DNA of 64,000 bases, taken from assembly GCF_005239225.2 (NCBI RefSeq), contig NC_133295.1, positions 6,944,001 to 7,008,000 of the forward strand, written 5' to 3'. Each line of letters starts with the position of its first letter. The first letter of the stretch is position 1. Below are positions 1-10,430 of this stretch, in pieces. The DNA comes from Populus alba. Its lineage: Eukaryota; Streptophyta; Magnoliopsida; Malpighiales; Salicaceae. The notes beneath the pieces are model-generated. The model made no database searches, was not told the origin of the DNA, and worked only from the letters and a program-made list of their open reading frames with translations. The position numbers and the translations under genes are program-made.

Positions 1-330
1 AAACGGGGAATTGAAGGTTGCACAAAAATCCCTTTCTCTTCACTCGTCATGTTTCTCTCTTTGTTTACAATTCACTCAAAGTCTGCTACTTTTTCTCTCT
101 CAAGCCTAGTGGGAGCTCTGATACCAAATTTTTGTGAATTAAAGACTTCAAGCAATAATTAACTCACTTGATCTGGGAATGATTGGTTTATTCAATGAAA
201 CAAGCTTTGGCTATTAAATAGCCTTTACAGTCCTAATATTAAGCAACAATGCAACCTATATCTTAGCTAATAGAGATGTGATAACCAACAGAAGAAAGAG
301 TCAAATAACAAATGACTTCCGTATTCAACA
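1..330 (-). mobile_element. Edge of a minus-strand LTR retrotransposon: LTR, primer site and leader
   Basis: Read on the minus strand, a candidate LTR runs from 330 (TGTTGAAT...) to 133 (...CACA), about 198 bp. After a 6-nt gap comes a 17-base match (127-111) to the usual plant primer-binding site for initiator tRNA-Met, TTGGTATCAGAGCTCCC. Positions 110-1 would be the untranslated leader, and the coding part lies outside the window. The short LTR and this primer site are typical of Ty1/copia elements, but no pol sequence is visible, so the superfamily is an inference. The LTR borders rest only on the TG/CA ends and the primer site. The second LTR and the target-site duplication cannot be seen. 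Confidence 0.5.
111..127 (-). other. Primer-binding site for tRNA-iMet
   Basis: The reverse complement reads TTGGTATCAGAGCTCCC, the standard primer-binding site of plant LTR retrotransposons that complements the 3' end of initiator tRNA-Met. It fixes the orientation of the element as minus. Confidence 0.75.
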
Positions 331-1664
331 GGGATTATTCAAAACAGAAAATATAACTTCAACTGAAACACCTATTAACTCAACAAATGGTAAGAACATT
401 TCCTAAACCCTCAACTTTATCAATTCAATAGCACTTTCCTAAAACATTTCCTAAAACCAATATTCAAAGTCTCGATGAGTTTGCCAAAAAGGTTTCTTGG
501 GATAGCATTTTCTAGACTTGTGATCGGAAAAAAATTGTTATATGTGTTCTTGAGTTTTGGGCAAGCGAGAGGGAAAATAAGGCTTTTGAATTCCAGGCGA
601 TAGAGAGAAAATTTGCATAGAAGAAGAACACAAGAAAATAGAAAATCAGAGAACGCAAATGATCCGGTGATTTCCTTTTCATTTCTTCATTTTAGTTAGA
701 GAAACAGAAGCGAGAAAAAGAGTCTCGAGTGGTCAAGAGGAAGAGAATTGAGTGTGTGAAGTGATTAAGTTTTCATGCATTATATTATATATGAGGTCAT
801 TTTATTATTCTTTTTTAAGAAAATTAACCCAAGATAAAAAGTATAATTTACAAAAATAAGTTATAGGATTATTATTTTTTTTTTTGTAATTATCCCTAAA
901 AACTTTATTGCTTTATTTTATTCAAAATGGATGTATAGTAATATGTTTACAAATATAGTAAGACCTCATCGTCCCAGTAAAAATAGAGAAAGATTGGTGA
1001 AAACAAAGTTTTATAAATATATGAATTAATTTGAGAATCATATTTTTGTAGAAGTAGAGATATATTTGAAATTCAGAAATCAAGTTATACTTTGATTGTA
1101 TTTTATATGACTTTTGTAAATCTTTATTTAACGTTTGACTCATAAAAAAATTAGAAAAATATTTGATTAGAAATAAATTTTCACTTTAATATTTAAATGT
1201 TTGTCATCAAATTAAGTAAAATCGTGATATAGTAAAAAATTATTTTTTTTAACTTTGAACTTACACTTATACTATATCTCTTCTTAAAAAACAAAATTTG
1301 ATTTTTACCATATATATTTAATAACTTTAAATAATTTGAATTTGTTTCTTTTCATAAATTTTTTTAATGAGAAATAAACTTTAAATTATGACATAAAATT
1401 AAAAGTTACTTGTCATGAATTATCAGCTTTTTTAAATTATGATTTAAAGTTAAAAATCATTTGTCATAAATTATCACTTTCAACTGAAAAGGGAAAGAAA
1501 ACTTAATTATGATCTTTTTGCCGCTTCCGTGTAATAAAAGATGGAGGAGAATATTCGAGGGGAATAAAATGCAATGGGATGTTGATGTACTGGATAAGAT
1601 AAATATCTTTCATCAATGGTCTCGCTTAGTTATGGGAAAAAAAAAGTCCAAGATTTGGAAACAA
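331..1664. other. AT-rich spacer with a 51-bp tandem duplication
   Basis: No gene is supported here. Open frames are short and full of AT-rich codons. One local structure is visible: an approximately 51-bp unit at 1381-1431 repeated at 1432-1480 with mismatches. Otherwise I see nothing. Confidence 0.5.
1381..1480. repeat. Two-copy tandem repeat, about 51 bp
   Basis: Both halves start with TTAAATTATGA and contain a TTGTCAT.AATTATCA core. They differ at several bases. The unit is AT-rich and could be part of an old transposon end. Confidence 0.55.
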
Positions 1665-2285
1665 TGATATTATCTCTGGTTTTGAACATTTAGGTGATGA
1701 TTTGATATTACTGGATGGGAATTATTCCACACAGACTATGTGAATATTCTAGTATATCTTTCTATAGACTAGTAGGATAGGTTTATGTTCAAGAAAAAGT
1801 TTGTAAAGGCCAAGACTAGTTAGCTCCTTATAACTACAATAACAAGAGATTTGACTATTGGATTAGACTTAAATTTTTATAGGTGATTCTACGGGTAATT
1901 TTCTCTAGTGTAGCCATTGTTTTGCCAAACGAACCATTAGACCTTTCTTAATCGTGTTTCGAGCATCAATGCTCCTGATATGATAGTTTTTATTATTTTT
2001 TCTATGTTTTTTCAGGCTCTATGTTTTAATTCATATTTTTTATTTATTTCATTTATGTTTTTGGATTCCTAGTTGTTTTCTAATAGAGATAGGTCTTTTT
2101 GGCCTATTTAAAGGTCTTGTAAACCTCTTAAGAAGACACCCACCATATGCCTTTTTTTTTTTCAAAGAATAAAATCATAAATTCAAGGTTTACATTTGCA
2201 TTCCTCTTCACTCATTAATCCTTTTGTGTCATTTTCTTATGGTTTTTTATGTTGTCGTTGTCCTGTGTACTTTTCGCCTACATCA
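1665..2285 (+). repeat. 5' LTR of the gypsy element
   Basis: It starts TGATATTA and ends CTACATCA, directly before the primer site. Shared blocks with 7974-8580 include TTTTTATAGGTGATTCT and a GGCCTATTTAAAGGT-type TATA region. The start is set by alignment to the 3' LTR and is accurate to perhaps 10 bp. Confidence 0.75.
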
Positions 2286-2287
2286 GT

Positions 2288-2301
2288 TGGTACTAGAGGC
2301 T
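2288..2301 (+). other. Degenerate primer-binding site
   Basis: TGGTACTAGAGGC resembles the tRNA-iMet primer site TGGTATCAGAGC with a few changes, placed just after the 5' LTR end. Confidence 0.55.
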
Positions 2302-2383
2302 AACAATCACAGGTTTTATATTGCTTGTTATGTCTTGCAATTGCATGGATAATTATTTGTGTGTTATGTGTCACTAAACAACC

Positions 2384-3240
2384 ATGGTAGAAAAAGGTTA
2401 TGGAGCAAAACGTGTCAAATGGGAGGATGAGGAGCATCCATTTCGGGAGAGAAACATTCAAGAGCTCATCATAGAGGACATGCAGAGACAGATCTCATAA
2501 TTAACTCATGGGCTAGAAGAGAAAGGGCAATGGAAATAGATATAGGAGAGCGACCATGGGTCCTTGGCTAATACTAAAACCAAAGGCGCAATCAGAGAAG
2601 ACAACCTCATGAAAGGGAAGAGGTCAGATCTGGGGGATTTTAGATTTCGCTTTAAAATCCCTGAGTTTACTGGGACTTTACAAGCAAATGAGTTCATAGA
2701 CTAATTGAATAAAGTCGAGAGGATTTTATTTTTTTTTAGTATAAGGAGGTTCTTTAGCCAGAATAAGTTAAATTAATCATAATCAGATTGAAAGGTCAGG
2801 CATCTATGAAGTGGTAACAATTAAAGAAGACATCGAAAAAGTAAAGAAAATTAAAAATCAATAACTAGGATAAGATCAAGAAAAAGATAAGGGAACACTT
2901 CCTTCATTTTGACTATTCCCAAACATTATACAAGAGGCTCCATAGGTTGAGATAAGGAGGTAAGTCTGTTAACAATTACACTGATGATTTCTACTAGTTA
3001 GCAGCTTAAAATGATTTGGTAGAAATGAAAGAATAGTTAGTTGCAAGGTATTTAAGTGGTCTAAAAGCAATCTATATAGGACGTACCATGTCTCTAGTCT
3101 TTAAGGACATTTTTTAGGCTTATTAAAGGGCTTTGACAGTAGAGAAATAACTGGGTGGTAGGATTGTTACTAGAAGTTTCCAAGTTTCTAAGCAGATCAA
3201 AATAATAGAAGAGGTGGGTGTAACAATAATTAGAAGGCTA
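2384..3240 (+). pseudogene. Broken gag region of the gypsy element
   Basis: Translation from the ATG at 2384 gives a charged, gag-like start followed by stops. At about 2635-2730 the frame shows FKIPEFTGTLQANEFID then LNKVERI, the plant gypsy gag signature in which a conserved Trp codon has become a stop. No intact zinc knuckle was recognised. Gag would form the virus-like particle, but this copy cannot encode it. Confidence 0.7.
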
Positions 3241-3429
3241 CCACCATACAACCTTGGCCAGCTCAGTAGAATCAATAAACACTTTGTTGATAGAGGAGCC
3301 TATGCATGTGATTGATCCTAAGTATGATGATGATTCAAAAAATGATAAAGAGATCTTGCATGAAGATGGTGGTACCATCCTTGTTAAAGATTGGTGGCGT
3401 ACTAGTTTTTTATATTCTATATGTATTTT

Positions 3430-3780
3430 TAAAAGCAAGGTATATATTTTAATCATAGATAGTTGTAGCTACGAGAATGTGGTTTTGGCAAAGGCAGTAA
3501 AAAAGCTTCAATTAACAATTAAAAATCATTATAAGCCCTATAAGTTGACATAGCTAAATAAAGATAACGAGTTAATTGTTGATAAATTTTGTTGTGTCCT
3601 ATTTCATGGGATAAAAATACTTTGATAGTGTTTGGTATGATGTGATGTTTATGGATGTGTCCTATGTTATGTTAGGGAGGACATGGTAGTTTGATAAAAA
3701 TGTAATGCATGATGATAGAAAAAATATGTACTCTTAAAGCCTAAAGGGGAAACATATAATGTTGAAATCAATAAAGGAAA
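3430..3780 (+). pseudogene. Broken aspartic protease region of the gypsy element
   Basis: The frame near 3450 reads LIIDSCSYENVV, matching the retropepsin active-site block of plant gypsy elements, where D-S/T-G is usual; here the Gly is Cys. Downstream fragments with frameshifts correspond to the family's end-of-protease block. The protease would cut the polyprotein, but it is inactive here. Confidence 0.6.
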
Positions 3781-4365
3781 AGGTGGAAACAAGAACTGAA
3801 AAAAGGGAAAGAGCTTGTTGTTTTTATCACAGTTTATGGGAGAGATACAGGGTGAACGAGTAATGTATGCCTTAGTTCCTAGTAGTGGAACAGTTAAGGA
3901 GGATGATGATGTTGATGACAACCCCAATAAGGTAAAATTTGTGCTAACAAAACTTTTAGATTTAATGTCAGATGAATTACCCTAGAGATTACCTTTTATA
4001 CAAGACATTCAATACTAGATTGAATTAATTCCAAGTTCTAGTACCCAAACAAACCAGCTTATAGACTCAACCTCAAGGAAACCAAATACTTATAAAGACA
4101 GGTTGCAGAGTTGTTAGATAAGGGTTACATTCAGCAAAGCATGAGTCTATGTGCAGCTCCTAACTCTCCTAGTCCTAAAAAAGAGTAGCTCATAGCATAT
4201 GTGTGTGGATAGTCAAGCCATCAACCGGATTACATGAAGTACATGTTTTCAATACCATGACTAGATGACATGTTAGATTAGTTGGCAGGTTTCATGTTGT
4301 TTTCAAAGATTGATCTTAAGAATGGTTACAATCATATAAAGATCAAGTTAGGAGTAAGTTTAAGA

Positions 4366-5955
4366 CAACTGATTAGTACTTAAAAGTGTATTTTTATCAA
4401 GGTTTTATATCATTATTTTGCACTTGAAGTATCAATAACTCCTTAACGAAAGCATGTTTTATAATAATAAGTCTGATAGTATAAGATACCTTTATTTATG
4501 GTAAATGTTCATCTTAAATGCAAGCCTATCACATAAATCAAATGATTGATTGATGAGTTTAATTACTGAAATTTAAAAGATAAAGAGAGGGCCAAACTTA
4601 GAAAAGAGATGTTGGTTCAGTCCAAACTAGAACATTATTCAGTCATTGGGTCATATATGGAGCTGTAGATCTTGGATTTAGGTCTGTTCTATATGGATGG
4701 AAAGCTAAGACATAGGCCAAAAACTTTCATGTGAAGTCCAATATTTAAAAAGATCGTTTTCAAGTCCAAATTGTAGCAACAACGTATAAGTCTGAATCTG
4801 TCTTGCTGCCTAGACATTATTCAGTGTTCAGCCTATATCTTGAGTTCTAGAAGTCCAAATGACCTTAATTTTTTTTTTTTCTGAAAAGCTGAGACAATTT
4901 CCTAGAACTTTCATGGGTTAAGTCTGTTCATCTTCTGACATTATCAATGACGTTTTGTTCAGACAAGAAGATAAAGATTGTCACCAAGTCAAGATGTGGC
5001 CACCCACTCAACAATTAGTCATCAAATCAATAGTTTCAAATTTTAGCCTATAAAAGGAGGCATTTGCCATGCATGTAGGCATCTTGGTTGTTCAGATCAA
5101 GATCAAGCTCTTTATTTCTTTCTTTATATTTTTGTAATGTTTAAGTTTTATTTCATGTTATATTTTCCTTGATCTCTCGTTTAAACTTTTCATTTTCTTT
5201 ACTATACTTATGTTCTTATGTTGTTTATTTATGTTTTTTTTTTTATTATGTTTACTATGTCAAGGTGAAAAGGTTTCACTAATGGTGTTAGAATATGTAT
5301 AATATAAACTCAACATGGACTTTAATGTTTATATCCAAGAAAGTTTGTTATTAACATGTCTTATCTTTTTATCTTACTAATTCTTAATTCCTAGCTTGTT
5401 AAATGGTTAATCTAGATTTGTGTTGTATAACACTTGGTACAACAAATGCTTGGCACTTTCATAGTCAACCGTGTGGTATAACCTACACTTGTACTATGAA
5501 AAGAACTTGATTTGTTGTTAACATAAGTTAACATAATGAATTCCTGACAATATTTAAAAGTATGGTGCTACTAAAATAAGATAATTAATATGATCATGTT
5601 AAAAATTTATAATGAAATATTAAATATAAATCATCTGATTGAAACCTTTTTTGTGTGTGGTTTCCAGTTGATTAATAAAAAGAGTTTATACTATACTTAT
5701 TTCTAATACTATTAGTGGATCCTCTAACCTTGATAATTGTTTAACATTGTTTAATCTTTACATTAATATCCCATAAAATTCTTATAAACTCTTTATTTTA
5801 TTATTATTATATATATATATATATATTATTTGTAATTTATATAGTTCACCTCCTTATGGTTCGACCCCGGTCTTGCCAGGTTATTTATTATTTTTATACT
5901 CCTGCACTTGGGATAAGACATCAATCTTTTTGTCCTGTCAACAACCTTTAAAAAT
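4366..5955. mobile_element. Nested LTR-like insertion within the reverse transcriptase
   Basis: The reverse transcriptase reading is lost at about 4365 and resumes at about 5956, so the 1.6 kb between is an insert. It contains a strong TATA box (TATAAAAGG, 5049-5057) followed by T-rich, poly(A)-signal-like sequence. Near its right end is TGGTTCGACCCCGG...CCTGCACTTGGG, a tail I associate with long LTRs of Tat/Athila-like gypsy elements. No coding region is present, so a solo LTR is the best reading. Terminal bases and target duplication could not be fixed. Confidence 0.55.
5809..5826. repeat. (TA)n microsatellite
   Basis: A short uninterrupted TA run inside the nested insertion. Confidence 0.8.
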
Positions 5956-6461
5956 CAACAAGGGTTATATGAATGGATGGTTATGATATTTGGTTTGTCC
6001 AATGCTCCCAGAACTTTTATAAGGTTCTTGTATTAGGTATTGAGGCCATTCATGGGCATATTTGTTTTCATTTATTTTGATGATATTACAATTTACAACC
6101 CCACTTTGAATTCTTACTTAGAGTATTTACATGTTGCTTTTGAAACCTTAAATAAGGAGCATTTATATGTGAATCACAAGAAATGTACGTTCTTCACTGA
6201 TACTGATACTTACTTATCTAGGCTTTATTGTGTTTGTTAATCAGGTTTGGGCTGATATATCTAAAATTTCTAACATTGTAGAGTAAATGACTCGAAAGAG
6301 TGTTCAAGATATTAAGAACTTTCATAGACTTCCATCCTTCTATAAAAGGTTCATTTGAAACTTCAGTTCTCTTATTACACCTATTATAGAGTGTCTGGAG
6401 GGGCATGGTCTTTAGGTAGACAGATAAAGTTGAATCTAGTTTTCAGCTTGTTAAACAAAAA

Positions 6462-6860
6462 ATGATTGAAGCTCATCTATTATCACTTTTACACTTTGAA
6501 AAGTTGTTTGAGGTAAATTATGATGTATTGAGAGAGTTCTTAGCCAAGATGGGAGGCTTGTTACCTATTTCAATGATAATCTATCTAGTTCAAAGAAGAA
6601 TTACTCCACATATGATTTGGAATTTTTTGCTATTTTTTAAAGTCTCAAACATTGATGACATTACTTATTATAAAAGGATTTTATCCTCATTATAAATCAT
6701 GAGGCACTGAAAAATATAAATGGACAACATAAGTTAAGTCATCACACAAAATGGGTTTTATATTTGCAAGAGTTAACCTTTTCATTAAGGCACTAGTCAA
6801 GTAGCTTAAATAAGGTTGCTAATGCTCTTAATAAATGGATGGCTCTACTCAATATTATGT
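6462..6860 (+). pseudogene. RNase H remnant of the gypsy element
   Basis: The frame at 6462 begins with the reverse transcriptase-RNase H linker (HLLSLLHFEKLFEVNYD). After stops and frame changes, a block around 6690-6850 reads as the usual gypsy sequence for the SDHEALK to HAKWV region, with its conserved residues largely recognisable. RNase H would remove the RNA template, but this copy is broken. Confidence 0.65.
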
Positions 6861-6984
6861 GTGCCCAAATGACAGGGTTTGATGCTTTCAAGGAGCTATA
6901 TTTGAGAGATTTATCTTTCGGGCATATTTATATTGAGTTAATGGATGGAGGTAAACGAGATCACTTTATATTTTTTAATGATTA

Positions 6985-7960
6985 TTTATTTCATGGCTTG
7001 CAATTATGTATTCCCGATTGCTCCTTATGAGAGCATATTATCTGTGAGAAGCATTGTAAGGGACACTTTAGGAGAGACAAGACATTGGCCCTAATGTTCG
7101 TTGATTATTATTGGCCTAAGCTTTCAGAACATGTATCTAGTTTTGTGAGAAGATATGCTATATGTCAGAGGTCTAAGGGAGCTTATCAAATTTTATTGTT
7201 GTGGACAAGTCCTCAAAGATAGCCAATTTAATAGTCTATCAAAAACTATGGATACATCATGGATATTCCATATTTACTTTAACGAGGTGGTTCACTACAT
7301 GGTATTTTTAGATCCATCATTTTGGATAGAGATGTGAAGTTCATAAGTAACTTCTAAAAGATTTTATAGGGTAAGATGAGGACTCGGCTAAAATTTAATA
7401 ATACATACCATCCTTAGCAAATAGGTAGACAAAAGTGATGAACTGAAGCCTTGGCAACTTGTTATGAAGTCTAGTAAGAGACATACCAAAATAACAGGAT
7501 ACGACTTTGCCATAGACAAAGTTTTCTTATAATAGATCTCAAAATCAAGTTACCTAATTGAATCCATTTGAGGGGTGCTAAAGTCAATGCATGTTCCTCG
7601 TATCAGATGATTAAGTGTTCAAGTTGAGTACATGACAGATTATTTACATAATATCTATGCAAGAAGATAATCACTTATAGCAATGCTCGATATAAGGCCT
7701 TCATTGATAATCATCGTAAGAGAGTTGTGTTTGATGTTAGTGATCTAGTATGGACAATCCTTACTAGTGACAAGTTTCCAGTGAGACGTATAACAAGCTT
7801 AAAAAGAGGAAAATTGGCCCTTATGAGGTGTTGTAGAAAATAAATGACAATGCTTATAGAAATCATCTCCCTGGCCATTTAAAGACTTCTAATGTCTTTA
7901 ATGTTAAGCACTTGACACTCTATCTAGAGAAAGAATAGAACTCGAGGACGAGTTCTCTCC
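6985..7960 (+). pseudogene. Integrase remnant of the gypsy element
   Basis: Around 7030-7190 the frame gives a gypsy-type HHCC zinc-binding block (...HCKGHF.RDKTLAL...YYWPKL...C..C). Fragments of the catalytic core follow to about 7470. A C-terminal block near 7800-7960 includes KIGPYEVL-like and HLTLYLEKE-like stretches and the family's closing NSRTSS motif just before the purine tract. Many stops and frame shifts are present. Confidence 0.65.
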
Positions 7961-7973
7961 AACTTGGGGAAAA

Positions 7974-8580
7974 TGATGTAGTCGAGCACTCAAGTAATGA
8001 TCTGACATTACTAGATAGGAATCTAGCCCAAACAAACTATGTGGATGGCCTGACATATGCTTTTATAGATAATTAGGACATGTCTATGTTCAAGAAAAGA
8101 TCTAAAATGACTAGGATTGATTAAGTCCTTAAAAGTACGATAACGAGAAATCCGACTGTTGAATCGAACTAAAATTTTTATAGGTGATTCTGCAGGTAAT
8201 TATTCATATGGCAGCCACTACAATTTTGAATGAGCTGTCAGATATTTCAGAATCAGTTTTGAGTATTGATGCTCTTGATATGATAATTTTTATTATTTTC
8301 CTATGTTTTTTCAGACTCTATGTTTTAATTTGATTTTTTTTGTTTATTTGCTTAATATTTTTGGATTCATAGGTGTTTCTTGGTGGAGGTAGGATTTTTT
8401 AGCCTATTTAAAGGTCCTGTAAATCTATTTAGGAGACAACCATTATATGCTTTATTTTTCAAATAATAAAATTGTGAATTTAAGGTTCACATCTGTAGCT
8501 CTCTTCACTTATTAAACTTTATGTTTTTTTTCCTATGATTTTTGTATTGTCACTATCCTACATAATTTTCTCTTGCATCA
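7974..8580 (+). repeat. 3' LTR of the gypsy element
   Basis: It begins TGATGTAGTCG after the GGGGAAAA purine tract and ends TTGCATCA. It is about 607 bp against about 621 bp for the 5' copy and is substantially diverged from it. Confidence 0.75.
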
Positions 8581-9146
8581 ATTTTTTTTTAGTTTCAAAA
8601 GGTCTAAAAATAGAAGTCTTCAAATATTCAAAAAAACAACTATATAAAACAACATAATTAAGGAGTGTTATGGTAGAAGAAAGCATTTTTCATGAGCCTC
8701 AACAAATTAGTATAATAATAATAATTGCTTGAGTTGGAGTTGATTTTGCTCGGTAATTCAATTAATTTAACCAAAGATTGTGTGTCACTTGGATAATTTG
8801 GCTTCACTTTTTTTGTAAAACAAACCATGTTACCATCTACCCCTTGCCCACTAAAAAGTTTAGAAACACATGACATATAAAAAACTAGTAGATCTTGTGG
8901 ATGATCAACCACGACAATGTTTTGAATAAGCACACGTGCCTAACTCATTAAAGTCGACTTTTGTCTCCCAATTAATGTAAAGTTTATCAGATTTTTTATG
9001 TACCAACAAATTACTTTAATATGATTGAAATTATTATATATAAAATTATTTATATTTATATTGTTTGTGTAACATGATTAAGTTAACTGAAAGTAATATA
9101 AAACTACATTCACAAATCATGAACATGTCAAATATAAAAACATAAC

Positions 9147-9189
<43 letters not shown>

Positions 9190-10135
9190 CTCTCAAGATA
9201 AAAAAGCATTCCCTTTGCAAATTATATTAAAAACCCTTTTTTTTCATTTCACTTACAAGTTTCAAGTATTCTAACAATTAGAGCATCTCTAACGGAACAG
9301 GAGCAATCTTGAAAATTTAAATTAATAAAATGATTTTTAAATAGTATAAATTTAGCTTCTTTTTTTTTTTTTTGTATATGTGCACTTTGATGGTAAAAAG
9401 TAATTAAAAAGTCCAATCATATTTTAATATATTTTATATTAAACTAATTTTCATATAATTATATAACTAATTTAATTAATTTTTATATAATATAATAATG
9501 TTATTAATTATGCAATTAATATGAGTAATTTATACAATTAAATAGAAAATTAATGAAGTACTGTGAAAGTTAAAAGATATATTTGTAATTTTAAATTTTA
9601 AACTTTTAAAATCAAATTTTATTTATATGAATATTTTTAAATTTCAATTTTATATGATACTACCAATTTTTTTTATTTTTGAAAAGAAAATTTAAAATTC
9701 AAACTTTTAATAAAAACTGCTAATATTTCAAATTTTAAAAAAAAAAAATAACTGCCAACATTTCCAATTTTAAGATTTCAAAATTTGGAAAAAAAATCAT
9801 CTATAATATGCTCATACTTAAACATTTTTCTTCATCCTTTTCTTTTCTCCATTCTAATCTTAATTTTTTTATGCTTTTGATTTTAATGATGAACTCCCAT
9901 GTTCACCTTCCAAGTTGATATTGTAGTGGTTGCTAAAGAATAATCAAATCATCGAGAGCAGAGAATAGAGTCTCTTGGCTCTATTGATGGTCACAATATC
10001 ATCAATTATAATAGAAAGGAAGATGAACTAAGGCTATATAATGATTATTGTTGAAAATCCTAAATTCAGTGGAAGTTAGGCTTGAAAGAGATTTAGAATG
10101 AGCTTTTTTCTTCGGATCGCACATGCAATGGAATT
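8581..10135. other. AT-rich spacer
   Basis: A minus-strand open stretch at 8658-8933 (91 codons) has no recognisable domain and I do not call it a gene. A long (AT)n run lies at 9149-9188. The rest to 10135 is A/T-rich with poly(A) and poly(T) runs. No gene or element end was recognised. Confidence 0.5.
9149..9188. repeat. (AT)n microsatellite, about 40 bp
   Basis: Uninterrupted alternating TA, about 20 dinucleotides, followed by AACTCTCAAG. Confidence 0.9.
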
Positions 10136-10430
10136 AAAATGTGGAATTTGAACAGACCGCAATGGCGGGACCATCATGTGAAATTAATTTGATCACAATG
10201 GAAAAAATAAAATATGAAACTTGAATTGTCAGCAACAACAAGACCATTGTGTGAAATTAAATCAACCACAACAGCAGAATTAAAATGTGGAATTTGAATT
10301 GACCCAAACAACGGGATCATTGTGTGAAATTGAAATCAATTGCATCAGCTGGACAAATATGTGGAATTTGAATTCAACCATAATAGTTAGACTAATTGTA
10401 AAATCTAGGCTAACCGCAACAACAAGCGTA
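10136..10430. repeat. 73-bp tandem repeat, four degenerate copies
   Basis: Copies start at 10136, 10209, 10282 and about 10355, giving a period of 73 to 74 bp. Each opens with AAA(A)T(G/A)TG.AA(T/C)TTGAA and carries a central (C)ATTGTGTGAAATT block. Copies differ by many substitutions, and the fourth decays towards its end. Confidence 0.75.

Larger units (their letters stand above)
4010..6420 (+). pseudogene. Reverse transcriptase remnant split by an insertion
   Basis: The N-terminal half (about 4010-4365) shows the gypsy fingers region and LFSKIDLKNGYNHIKIK. The palm resumes at about 5956 with GLYEWMVM and FGLSNAP. The catalytic YFDD motif lies at 6073-6084, followed by the NHKKCTFFTD block. 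A connection segment (HRLPSFYKRF-like) follows near 6320-6360. The halves are separated by about 1.6 kb of non-coding DNA, and stops occur on both sides. The catalytic motif is intact in sequence, but the gene is not. Confidence 0.8.
1665..8580 (+). mobile_element. Degenerate Ty3/gypsy LTR retrotransposon, with a nested insertion
   Basis: The element has a 5' LTR (1665-2285), a primer site (about 2288-2301), gag and pol remnants, a purine tract (GGGGAAAA, 7966-7973) and a 3' LTR (7974-8580). Pol is in the order protease, reverse transcriptase, RNase H, integrase, which defines Ty3/gypsy. Reading frames are broken by many stops and frameshifts, so it cannot be autonomous. The two LTRs are clearly related along their length but show many substitutions and indels, which points to an old insertion. 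No clear target-site duplication remains at the flanks. About 1.6 kb of unrelated, LTR-like DNA (roughly 4366-5955) interrupts the reverse transcriptase. Without that insert the element would be about 5.3 kb, a normal gypsy length. Confidence 0.85.

Noticed and set aside
10136..10430. CRISPR-like array at the 73-bp repeat
   Set aside because: This is a eukaryotic nuclear region, the units are contiguous and degenerate, and there are no spacer-repeat alternations.
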